Assembly: GCA_902582315.1 (NCBI GenBank) | Contig: CACHRP010000002.1 | Span: 1-64,000, forward strand | Length of the DNA: 64,000 nt | Source of the DNA: an uncultured Pelagibacteraceae bacterium | GTDB taxonomy: Bacteria > Pseudomonadota > Alphaproteobacteria > Pelagibacterales > Pelagibacteraceae | Direction of reading: 5' to 3' | In this document: positions 32,491-41,024 of the stretch, piece by piece | Position numbering within the stretch: position 1 is the first letter of the stretch | How the letters are laid out: each line of letters starts with the position of its first letter | Translations under genes and position numbers: made by a program | The notes under the pieces: model-generated | Databases searched by the model: none | Told to the model about the DNA's origin: nothing | Seen by the model: only the letters and a program-made list of their open reading frames with translations

Positions 32491-33868
32491 ATTTCTCTCT
32501 ATATTTTTTAACAACTCTTAAGGCCACAATGTTTAAACAAAGCGTTACTAAAAATAATGACATACCTAAAGCAAAAGCAGCTTGCGTTTTTGGGTCACCA
32601 AAAGCTTGGTCACCAATTAGAATAACTACAATTTGAGCTGTAATTGTTGAAGTAGATTCTAATGGATTTAAAGTTAAATTAGCAGCTAAACCAGAGGCCA
32701 TAACAACTATCATTGTTTCTCCAATAGCTCTTGAAACACCAAGCAAAATAGATCCAACTATCCCCGGCAATGCTGCAGGAAAAATAACTCTCTTGATTGT
32801 TTCTGATTTAGTTGCTCCCATAGCATAACTTCCATCTCTTAAACTTTGAGGTACACTTGTAATTACATCGTCACTTAAACTTGAAATAAATGGTATGATC
32901 ATAATGCCCATTACCCCTCCTGCTGCTAAAGCACTTTCAGCTGAAACTTCGAGACCCATTGAGGTTCCTAATTCTTTTAAAAATGGGCCAACAGTTAGGG
33001 CAGCAAAAAAACCATAAACAACTGTTGGTATACCAGCTAAAATTTCAATTAATGGTTTTGCATATTGTCTAACTTTAGCTGATGCATATTCAGCTAAATA
33101 AATTCCACTCATTAATCCAATTGGTATAGCAACACACATAGCAATAAATGCAATAAAAAAAGTACCTGCAAAAATAGGAACTGCTCCAAAAGTATCTGAA
33201 TACATTGTCGGATCTAAAGCCTCAGAAGAATCTCTAACAAAAGCTTTTGCTGGATACCAGTGAGTTCCAAAGACAAAATCAAATAATGGAATTACTTTAA
33301 AAAAATCTATAGTTTGAAATATAAGTGAGAAAACTATTCCAACAGTAGTTAATATTGCAGCTAAAGAAGCTGTAAATAAAACTGCGTTCAAAAATTTTTC
33401 AACTGGTTCTCTTGTTCTAGAATTAGATGAAATTCTTTTATACGCATAAGCAACAGAGGCAATAATTGCAGATAATACTATAACAACTTTTGAACTTTGT
33501 GCTATTGATCGAAGACTTAAATATTTTTCAGCAGAAGCATCAATGAAAGGTGTAATTTCTCCGGTGAATTGACCTCGAGATAATGCTTTTGTCTTTTCGT
33601 ATATTAAATTTAATTCATCATCAAGATAACCTTGATTTGAATAATCACTTAATATTAATAGTTTTACAATTGTGGGCTCAAAAATTGCCCATAAAGAAAA
33701 AATTATAAAGGCTGGTATTGCACACCAAATTGCAAGATAATAACCATAAAATTGTGGTAATGCAGTTAATCTTTTTTTTGTAGATTGAATTGTATATGCT
33801 TTTTTTCGTCCAAAATAATAACTTGTGAAACCTAGAAGAACAATAAATATAAATAATATTAAGTTCAA
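32483..33868 (-). CDS. pstC: phosphate ABC transporter permease PstC
   Basis: AMGATKSETIKRVIFPAALPGIVGS; operon position. Confidence 0.94.
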   Translation of the reverse strand: MNLILFIFIVLLGFTSYYFGRKKAYTIQSTKKRLTALPQFYGYYLAIWCAIPAFIIFSLWAIFEPTIVKLLILSDYSNQGYLDDELNLIYEKTKALSRGQFTGEITPFIDASAEKYLSLRSIAQSSKVVIVLSAIIASVAYAYKRISSNSRTREPVEKFLNAVLFTASLAAILTTVGIVFSLIFQTIDFFKVIPLFDFVFGTHWYPAKAFVRDSSEALDPTMYSDTFGAVPIFAGTFFIAFIAMCVAIPIGLMSGIYLAEYASAKVRQYAKPLIEILAGIPTVVYGFFAALTVGPFLKELGTSMGLEVSAESALAAGGVMGIMIIPFISSLSDDVITSVPQSLRDGSYAMGATKSETIKRVIFPAALPGIVGSILLGVSRAIGETMIVVMASGLAANLTLNPLESTSTITAQIVVILIGDQAFGDPKTQAAFALGMSLFLVTLCLNIVALRVVKKYREKYE

Positions 33869-33903
33869 AGAATCTCCTTTATTGAGGACTGTACTATTAA
33901 TTT

Positions 33904-33937
33904 AAAAAAAAGGGGTCTAAAAAAGACCCCCTTTTTT
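33904..33937 (-). terminator. hairpin between pstS and pstC
   Basis: GGGGTCT/AGACCCC stem, 5-nt loop, flanked by A/T runs giving a U-tract on the minus strand. Confidence 0.8.
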
Positions 33938-33961
33938 AATCATTTGTTAACTGAGGAACAA

Positions 33962-34993
33962 TTAATTACCCATAGCAACTAGTTTGGTAGCATTAGTTCT
34001 AGTTGTTTTATACAACTTAGAGTCTAATGGCACTAAACCAATGTCTGCTAGGTAACCACCTTTTCCAATAGCTTTCTTCGTTGTGAATTCTTTCACAAAC
34101 TCATGTAAGCCTGGAATTACTCCAACGTGAGCTTTTTTCACGTAGAAGAATAAAGGTCTAGCAACAGCATAACTGTAGTCTTGAATAGACTTCAATGATG
34201 GTTGTCCACCATCAATACTTGCTGCTTGCAATTTATCTTTTGCAGCTAAGAAATAACTGAAACCAAAGAAACCAAACATATCTTTATCTTGAGTTAACTT
34301 TTGGATGATTAAACTATCATTTTCTCCAACTTCAATAGCAGCACCATCTTCTCTGTAAAGTTTTTGAGGTTTTTTGTATTTTTTATTTCCAGCTTCAAAA
34401 CCAGCTTTATAAAGAGCTTTAGCTTCTTTGGTCATACCTTTTTTCATAACTAAAGAATTCCAAGCATCTCTAGTTCCTGATGTTCCTGGTGGGATCATCA
34501 CTGAAATTTTTTGTTTTGGTAAGCTAGGGTCAATTTGGTCCCAAGTTTTATAAATATTTGGAACTAATTTACCGTCAACAACTGTATGAGCAGCTAGTGC
34601 TAAATACAATTGTTCTTTAGTAAAGTTTACTGGTTTTGCATCTTTGCTGTAAGCTAATGTAATACCATCGTTACCAATTACGATCTCAACGATTTCATTT
34701 ACACCATTTTTCTTACAAAGAGCTTTTTCTTTATCTTTCATAGCTCTTGATGCATTTGTAATATCAGGATGTTGTTCACCTACACCAGCACAGAATAGTT
34801 TAGCTCCACCACCAGTACCAGTAGATTCGATTACAGGAGTTTTAAATCCTGAACCACCAAATCTTTCAGCAACAACTGTTGCGTAAGGGAATACCGTAGA
34901 AGAACCAACTATCTTAATTTGATCTCTTGCTTGAGCAACAGTTGCTATTGATAAAGCAACTAATGAAGCAATTACTATAGTTAGTTTTTTCAT
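33962..34993 (-). CDS. pstS: phosphate-binding periplasmic protein PstS
   Basis: IKIVGSSTVFPYATVVAERF, PPGTSGTRDAW; signal peptide. Confidence 0.96.
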   Translation of the reverse strand: MKKLTIVIASLVALSIATVAQARDQIKIVGSSTVFPYATVVAERFGGSGFKTPVIESTGTGGGAKLFCAGVGEQHPDITNASRAMKDKEKALCKKNGVNEIVEIVIGNDGITLAYSKDAKPVNFTKEQLYLALAAHTVVDGKLVPNIYKTWDQIDPSLPKQKISVMIPPGTSGTRDAWNSLVMKKGMTKEAKALYKAGFEAGNKKYKKPQKLYREDGAAIEVGENDSLIIQKLTQDKDMFGFFGFSYFLAAKDKLQAASIDGGQPSLKSIQDYSYAVARPLFFYVKKAHVGVIPGLHEFVKEFTTKKAIGKGGYLADIGLVPLDSKLYKTTRTNATKLVAMGN

Positions 34994-35062
34994 TATCTTT
35001 AATCCTTTCTTTATTTTTTATTTAAAAGATTGCTGACAAGTATAAATTTATTGAATCTTTAA

Positions 35063-35091
35063 TATTACAGAATTGTTACACTTTTGTTAAA
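35063..35091 (-). promoter_or_regulatory. Pho-box-like triple repeat upstream of pstS
   Basis: Minus strand reads TTTAACA-AAAG-TGTAACA-ATTC-TGTAATA: three heptamers at exactly 11-bp spacing. Confidence 0.75.
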
Positions 35092-35102
35092 AAGGTAACT
35101 TT

Positions 35103-35711
35103 TTAGTTGTATTTTTTTGATATAATTATCTGATCAATATCACTTTCTAGGCCACCAATACATGAAACAGGGTTTACCTGTTCATTAAGAGCTAGTTCAT
35201 TGCTTGGACGTAAAGTTATTTCTAGTTTTACTAAGTTTACTAATTCTTCTCTAATTTCTTCATCATATCTCCAGCTTGGCCATGAACTTGGGGTTGAAAA
35301 TATAGAGGTTAAATAACTTGTAGCCATAGTATATCTGTAATTACTCAAATTTTCATTCCTCAATAAAAAATCTCTTACAGAATTAAAAATATTTTTACAT
35401 CTAAAAGAATCTGAAAAATAATTTTCCTTCTTGAGATTTTCATTCATAGGAACAGAAACAATTAAATCAATTGAATTTTTAGAATACGAGGTAACTACGT
35501 CTGTATAAAATTCATCTTCAGTAACTTCTAAATGATCTTTTATAGAAGGATATGAGGTTTTTAAATCTGCTTCTAATCTAAAAATTCCAATATCAAAAAC
35601 TGTAAGTTGCTGATTTCTTAATAATGTTGTGATATCTTTTGAAAAAACACTTGTTGTTATAGAACTTAACAAAAAAGCAAAAATCAAAATATTTTTGAAT
35701 ATTTTAACCAT
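35103..35711 (-). CDS. secreted protein of unknown function in phosphate island
   Basis: 202 aa with N-terminal signal-like segment (FLLSSITTSVFSK); between phoR and pstS. Confidence 0.75.
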   Translation of the reverse strand: MVKIFKNILIFAFLLSSITTSVFSKDITTLLRNQQLTVFDIGIFRLEADLKTSYPSIKDHLEVTEDEFYTDVVTSYSKNSIDLIVSVPMNENLKKENYFSDSFRCKNIFNSVRDFLLRNENLSNYRYTMATSYLTSIFSTPSSWPSWRYDEEIREELVNLVKLEITLRPSNELALNEQVNPVSCIGGLESDIDQIIISKKYN

Positions 35712-35801
35712 ATAAAAAATTAATTAAAAGATTAACATTAATCAAGTAAAGAATTGTTAAAAAAACCTTCTAAAACTATTACAATATAATACTTTTTAAA
35801 T

Positions 35802-36947
35802 TTAAGTTTTCGCTGGTAAATAAATTTGAATTTCAGTTCCTTGGTTTTCCTCACTTAGAATCTCATAGTGTCCACGATGTTGAGTAACTATATGTTTAAC
35901 AATAGCTAATCCTAAACCAGTTCCACCAACCTTATTACTTTGTTCAAGATCTACTCTAAAAAATCTTTCTGTAATTCTAGAAATATATCTTTGAGGAATG
36001 CCAACACCTTCGTCTTTAACACTGATCATAAAATTTTTTTCTAACAATTTACCATCACTAATTTCACTTGATATAAAAATAGACTTATTTTCCTTTGAAT
36101 ACTTAATTGCATTATCTAAAAGATTAGAAAAAACAGTTTGTAATTTTTTTTCATCTCCAATAACAATTGTTGGATTTGTGAGAGATAAATTAATATTTAA
36201 TTTCTTTTTTTTTAAAACAATCTCAAAATTACTGATGATTGTTTTGAAAAGATCATTTATATTAACTAAAGAGTTTGGCCTTATGTGTTCTTCTAATTCA
36301 ATTCTTGTGAGTATTAAAAGATCATTAATTAAATTTTCCATTCTATTTGATTGATCAGTCATTATTTTCATAAATTTTTTTTTTGCTTTATCGTCTTCTG
36401 CCGCTGGACCTTCAATAGTTTCTAAAGATCCTTTGATAGCCATCAAGGGTGTTCTTAATTCATGGCTTACATTGGCGACAAAATCAGTTTTAAATTTTTG
36501 TGCTTTTGTAATTTCAGTAAAGTCTTTTAAAAATAACACAACAGAATCTGGTTCAGTAAATAAATGAGTTGGACCAGGAATAATATAAATTTTATAAAAT
36601 TGATATGATGGCAAGCCTATTTCAATATCAATATTTTTTGTTTTATTTTCAACTATAGCTTTTTCAATATTTTCTATTAATTCTGGTTTTCGAATTACAG
36701 ATGATATGTTTTTATCAATTAAACTACTACCAAATCTTTTTAATGCACTTGGATTAGCATATTTAATTATGTTAAATTTATTTAATGCAAAAAACTGATC
36801 CTCAAGCTCATCGATAATTACTCTTTTTGTTTTTTCTTCTCTTTTGTTAATTATTGTGGCGGTATTTATTGGTTTGTTTTTTTTTTGATTAAGTAGATAT
36901 AGAAGATAAATTATAACAACTATAAGTAGAATGACGAAATATTCCAT
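35802..36947 (-). CDS. phoR: phosphate regulon sensor histidine kinase PhoR
   Basis: FVANVSHELRTPLMAIKGSLETI, GEGVGIP-type G-boxes, VGGTGLGLAIVKHI. Confidence 0.92.
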   Translation of the reverse strand: MEYFVILLIVVIIYLLYLLNQKKNKPINTATIINKREEKTKRVIIDELEDQFFALNKFNIIKYANPSALKRFGSSLIDKNISSVIRKPELIENIEKAIVENKTKNIDIEIGLPSYQFYKIYIIPGPTHLFTEPDSVVLFLKDFTEITKAQKFKTDFVANVSHELRTPLMAIKGSLETIEGPAAEDDKAKKKFMKIMTDQSNRMENLINDLLILTRIELEEHIRPNSLVNINDLFKTIISNFEIVLKKKKLNINLSLTNPTIVIGDEKKLQTVFSNLLDNAIKYSKENKSIFISSEISDGKLLEKNFMISVKDEGVGIPQRYISRITERFFRVDLEQSNKVGGTGLGLAIVKHIVTQHRGHYEILSEENQGTEIQIYLPAKT

Positions 36948-37011
36948 AAATTTAGATAGGTTAATTTTGCATCATTACACTTTTTAATGCAAACAAATTA
37001 AGAAAAATTAG

Positions 37012-38019
37012 CTAACGATTTGGTGAAATATTATTAAAAAATATTTTTGCTGTTTCTTCCCATGTGAATTTTTTTGCAAATTCAAGACAATCATTTCGAT
37101 CAACTTTTAAAGCTTTATAAGCTGAAACTTTAAGATCATTATCTAGACAATCTATTTTGGAGCCTTCAAAAATATCTTTAGGACCTGGTACGGGATACGC
37201 AGCAACAGGCGTACCGCAATTTAAAGCCTCAGTAACTACAATTCCAAATGTATCTGTTTTACTAGGGAATACAAAAACATCAGAAGATGCAAAATATGAT
37301 GCAAGTACACCATTTGTTTTTTCTCCTAAAAATATATCTCTAGGGAATTCTTCTTTTAATTTTTTTAAATCGGGTCCTTTTCCTATTATTATTTTTGTAC
37401 CTTCTAAATCACATTCTAAAAAAGCTCTTATATTTTTCTCAACAGCAACTCTTCCAACATAAATCCAAATTGGTCTTTTGTGGGGTAAATTAATTTTTTG
37501 AGGTTTTTTAAAAGCTCCGTGATTTCCTCCTCTGGTCCAAGTAATCATTTTATTATTATCTATACCTATATCGATTAATTCTTTTCTCATAGATTCTGTT
37601 GTTACTAAAATTCTCTCAGCCTTATTATGAAAGTTTGCTAAGAATTTTTCAGCCCATTTTGCAGGTATAATTGGAAAGTATAGTTTAAGATATTTATCAA
37701 ACCTTGTATGAAAACTCGTAGTAAATTTTAGATTATTTTTTAAACAATATCTTCTTGCCATAATCCCAATGGGACCTTCGGTAGCGATATGAATTGCATC
37801 AGGTTTGATTTTCTTTATTAAACTACCAACTCTTGGCCATACATTTATAGATAACCTTATTTCATTATATTTAGGCATCGGAAAGGTTAAAAATAAATTT
37901 GGAGTAATATATTCTATAGTATGACCTTGTTCTTTTAAGATATTACCTGTTTCATGCAAGGTTCTTACGACACCATTTACTTGTGGAAAATATGCATCTG
38001 TAGCAATTAAAATTTTCAT
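37012..38019 (-). CDS. GT4 glycosyltransferase, likely diacylglycerol glycosyltransferase (Agt-like)
   Basis: YFPQVNGVVRTLHET, FHTRFDKYL, YVGRVAVEKN, FPSKTDTFGIVVTEAL; 3 bp after plcP-like gene. Confidence 0.85.
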   Translation of the reverse strand: MKILIATDAYFPQVNGVVRTLHETGNILKEQGHTIEYITPNLFLTFPMPKYNEIRLSINVWPRVGSLIKKIKPDAIHIATEGPIGIMARRYCLKNNLKFTTSFHTRFDKYLKLYFPIIPAKWAEKFLANFHNKAERILVTTESMRKELIDIGIDNNKMITWTRGGNHGAFKKPQKINLPHKRPIWIYVGRVAVEKNIRAFLECDLEGTKIIIGKGPDLKKLKEEFPRDIFLGEKTNGVLASYFASSDVFVFPSKTDTFGIVVTEALNCGTPVAAYPVPGPKDIFEGSKIDCLDNDLKVSAYKALKVDRNDCLEFAKKFTWEETAKIFFNNISPNR

Positions 38020-38022
38020 TAA

Positions 38023-38835
38023 CTATGAAGCTTTTTTTAAGTCTTCAGTTTTAATAGGTTTAATTATATCTTTAGTGTCTAAATATTGTTCTCTTATTTT
38101 ATCCCAATATAATATTTCAAAACTACCATCATAATTTTCAGCTAATGCAGTACAAGATTCAACCCAGTCTCCACAATTTAAATAATTGACACCATTAAAA
38201 TCTCTATCCTCAGCATGATGGATGTGACCACAAATTATTCCATCAAACTTTTTTCTTTTTGCATAATCTGAAACTGTTTTTTCATATTCACCAATATATT
38301 TGACTGCGTTTTTGACTTTATACTTTAAAAATTTTGCAAGGGACCAATATTCTTTTCCTCTCAACCTTCTAAAAAAGTTAATTATTACATTAAATTGTAA
38401 CAATAAATTATATGCTATTGATCCAATTTTAGATAACCATTTAGCATGTTTCATTACTCCATCCCAAGCATCACCATGGACAACAACATATTTTTTTCCA
38501 TTATTTGTTTCATGAATTACTCTATTTAACATATGAATATCACCAAAATGCATTGGAATAAATTTCCTTAACATCTCGTCATGATTACCCATTATGTAGA
38601 ACACTTTAGTCCCATGTCTTGCTTTTCTTAAAATTTTTTGGATTACATCATTATGTTCTTGAGGCCAAAAAAAACTTTTTTGCATTGCCCAGATATCAAT
38701 AATGTCTCCTACAAGATAAAGATTTTCAGATCTTGAATTTTTAAAAAACTCTAAAATTTTATTCGCCTGACAACCTTTGGTACCTAAATGCAAATCAGAA
38801 ATAAATATACTCTTATATTTTAATATATTAGGCAT
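38023..38835 (-). CDS. plcP: PlcP-like metallophosphoesterase (phospholipase C type)
   Basis: ISDLHLGTKGC, LVGDIIDIWAM, IMGNHDE, VVHGDAWDG, ICGHIHHAE metal-binding blocks; paired with GT4. Confidence 0.85.
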   Translation of the reverse strand: MPNILKYKSIFISDLHLGTKGCQANKILEFFKNSRSENLYLVGDIIDIWAMQKSFFWPQEHNDVIQKILRKARHGTKVFYIMGNHDEMLRKFIPMHFGDIHMLNRVIHETNNGKKYVVVHGDAWDGVMKHAKWLSKIGSIAYNLLLQFNVIINFFRRLRGKEYWSLAKFLKYKVKNAVKYIGEYEKTVSDYAKRKKFDGIICGHIHHAEDRDFNGVNYLNCGDWVESCTALAENYDGSFEILYWDKIREQYLDTKDIIKPIKTEDLKKAS

Positions 38836-38849
38836 TTAAAAATCTTTTT

Positions 38850-38867
38850 TTTAACACAACTGTAACA
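38850..38867 (+). promoter_or_regulatory. Pho-box-like repeat facing the DAG-kinase-like gene
   Basis: TTTAACA at 38850 and TGTAACA at 38861 (11-bp spacing), 67 nt before the 38934 ATG. Confidence 0.6.
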
Positions 38868-38896
38868 CGAATCATGTAATTCTTATCTCATTCAAA

Positions 38897-38914
38897 TGTT
38901 ACAAATTTGTTAAA
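38897..38914 (-). promoter_or_regulatory. Pho-box-like repeat facing plcP
   Basis: Minus strand TTTAACA-AATT-TGTAACA, 11-bp spacing, ~62 nt before plcP ATG. Confidence 0.65.
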
Positions 38915-38933
38915 AATTATTTAAGAAATAATT

Positions 38934-39818
38934 ATGTTATATTGTTTAATTTATAATCTAAACTCTTCTTCAGGAAGAAAATCACAATTCATAAATAGAG
39001 TTTTATCTAAGTTAAAAGAAAATAATTCTGTAGACTACTTTGAGACAAAAACAACAAATCAAGCTAAAGAAATTTTTAGAAATTTTAATCAAAAAAAATA
39101 CGATCGACTAATAATAGCTGGTGGCGATGGATCGGTATCTTTTGCAATTAATGAACTAATTAAAAATGATTTTAACTTTAAACACGATTTTGCCATAGGT
39201 TATATACCCGCTGGTACAGCAAATTTACTTCAAGCTGAATTATCAATGAATAAAAAAGTTGATGATATAGTTAATGTATTGATTTCAAACAATTATAAAA
39301 CCTCTAATCTTGTAAAAATTAACGAAAGTTATTTCTTTTTAATGGCTGGTATAGGATGGGATGCAAAAATTGTTCATTCAATTAATTCAAAAATTAAAAA
39401 GATTCTTGGTAAAATTATATTCGGCATCAAGGGTTTTCAGTATTTCTTATTTATGAATAATAAAAAATTAAATGTTACTTTTGATGGACAATTTTATCAA
39501 GCAGACTGGATATTATCCTCAAATACCAAATATTACGCTGGCCATCATAAAATAAATAAAACAAATATTTTTGAAGATAAATTAGTTACTTATATATTTA
39601 AGGATTTGACTAGAATCAATTTATTATATTCCATATTTTTAATAATCCTTAATGGCGACTTAAGTAAAAACAAAAATGTTATTACTACTTATTCTCAAAA
39701 TATCACTATTGAAGGAAATGATTTAATACCTGTTCAAATTGACGGGGATAATTTTGGTTCATATAAAAAAATTCATTTAAATCAGTCAAATAAAAAAATG
39801 AATTTTCTTGTAAAATAA
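38934..39818 (+). CDS. diacylglycerol/lipid kinase family protein
   Basis: LIIAGGDGSVSFAINEL, IGYIPAGTANLLQAEL. Confidence 0.88.
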   Translation: MLYCLIYNLNSSSGRKSQFINRVLSKLKENNSVDYFETKTTNQAKEIFRNFNQKKYDRLIIAGGDGSVSFAINELIKNDFNFKHDFAIGYIPAGTANLLQAELSMNKKVDDIVNVLISNNYKTSNLVKINESYFFLMAGIGWDAKIVHSINSKIKKILGKIIFGIKGFQYFLFMNNKKLNVTFDGQFYQADWILSSNTKYYAGHHKINKTNIFEDKLVTYIFKDLTRINLLYSIFLIILNGDLSKNKNVITTYSQNITIEGNDLIPVQIDGDNFGSYKKIHLNQSNKKMNFLVK

Positions 39819-41024
39819 TTATTTTATTCTACCATAAATATCTTGGTATCTCACAATATCGGTTTCCTTTAATATTGAACCAAGTTGCGCTTCAATAATT
39901 TTAACAGGCTTTTTAAAAGGATTTTCAATTCTATGAATGGCCCCTAGTGGAATGAATGTAGCTTCATTTACTTTTTTATAAAATACCTTTTTATTTAATG
40001 TTATTTTAGGTTTTCCTTGAGTAACTAGCCAGTGTTCTGATCTATGAAAATGCTTTTGAAGACTTAAGATACCTTTAGATTTAACATACAATTCCTTTAT
40101 TAAAAAATTTTTACCATTATATAAATTTGTATAACTACCCCATGGTCTATAAAAAACATTTTTCTTTTTAAAATATTTAGATTTGTTTTTTCCATACATT
40201 TTACAGATTTCTTTCCAGCTACCTAAATCAGACCATGGAATATCCAATTTAATCGCATTTATATTTTTTGTTTTTTCTAAAATTGCATAATCAAAAGATT
40301 TTTCAATTGACTTAATGAATGAAGATTTATTTAGATAATATATGTTATTTCGATATTTTGACTTATGAACTGATGCTAAACAATTTTTGTAAGTTTTTGG
40401 TTGAAACTTTTTAAAATTATTAATGATTGAGTCTTTTCTTAAAAAAAACATGCCAGAATTCCAGTATCCCTTTTTTTTAATAACTTGCTTTGCTTTTGTA
40501 GGCTTTGGTTTTTCAATAAATCTTGTAACTTTATTGATATTTCTTTTATCTTTTTTGGTTAAAAAATATCCGTATTCGCTAGATGGGTTAGTTGGTTTAA
40601 TACCAAAAATAAATACATTTTTATTATCAAGATTAGATTTATTTTTGTTTATTTCTTTATTTAATTTATTTGGATTTTCAATTAAGTGATCTGCAGTAAA
40701 ATACATTAAAGGCTGACTATTTGGGATGTCTTTTATTAGTGCCGAAGTTAATATAGCTGGGGCTGTATTTTTTTTTGCCGGTTCTAAAACAATCTTAAAT
40801 TTTTTTATTTTACTTTTTTTTAAAGCCTTTTTAACTTCTTTAATATACTTAGCATTTGTGCTGATGATGGGATAATCGTAGATATTATTTTTAATTCTCT
40901 CAAAAGTTTTGTTAATTAGTGTCCAACCACCAAAATCGATAAATTGTTTTGCTTGATGTTTTGATCCTTTGGGCCAGAGCCTAGTACCAGCTCCACCACA
41001 TAAAATAACAGGTCTTATTTTCAT
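39819..41024 (-). CDS. manC: mannose-1-phosphate guanylyltransferase / mannose-6-phosphate isomerase
   Basis: VILCGGAGTRLWPKG, RFIEKP, WNSGMFFLR, C-terminal cupin (PWGSYTNL, HRSEHWLV); start moved to Met at 41024. Confidence 0.92.
   Translation of the reverse strand: MKIRPVILCGGAGTRLWPKGSKHQAKQFIDFGGWTLINKTFERIKNNIYDYPIISTNAKYIKEVKKALKKSKIKKFKIVLEPAKKNTAPAILTSALIKDIPNSQPLMYFTADHLIENPNKLNKEINKNKSNLDNKNVFIFGIKPTNPSSEYGYFLTKKDKRNINKVTRFIEKPKPTKAKQVIKKKGYWNSGMFFLRKDSIINNFKKFQPKTYKNCLASVHKSKYRNNIYYLNKSSFIKSIEKSFDYAILEKTKNINAIKLDIPWSDLGSWKEICKMYGKNKSKYFKKKNVFYRPWGSYTNLYNGKNFLIKELYVKSKGILSLQKHFHRSEHWLVTQGKPKITLNKKVFYKKVNEATFIPLGAIHRIENPFKKPVKIIEAQLGSILKETDIVRYQDIYGRIK

Noticed and set aside
35998-36354. 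118-aa plus-strand ORF inside phoR
   Set aside because: Antisense to a clear histidine kinase; no recognisable domain or ribosome site
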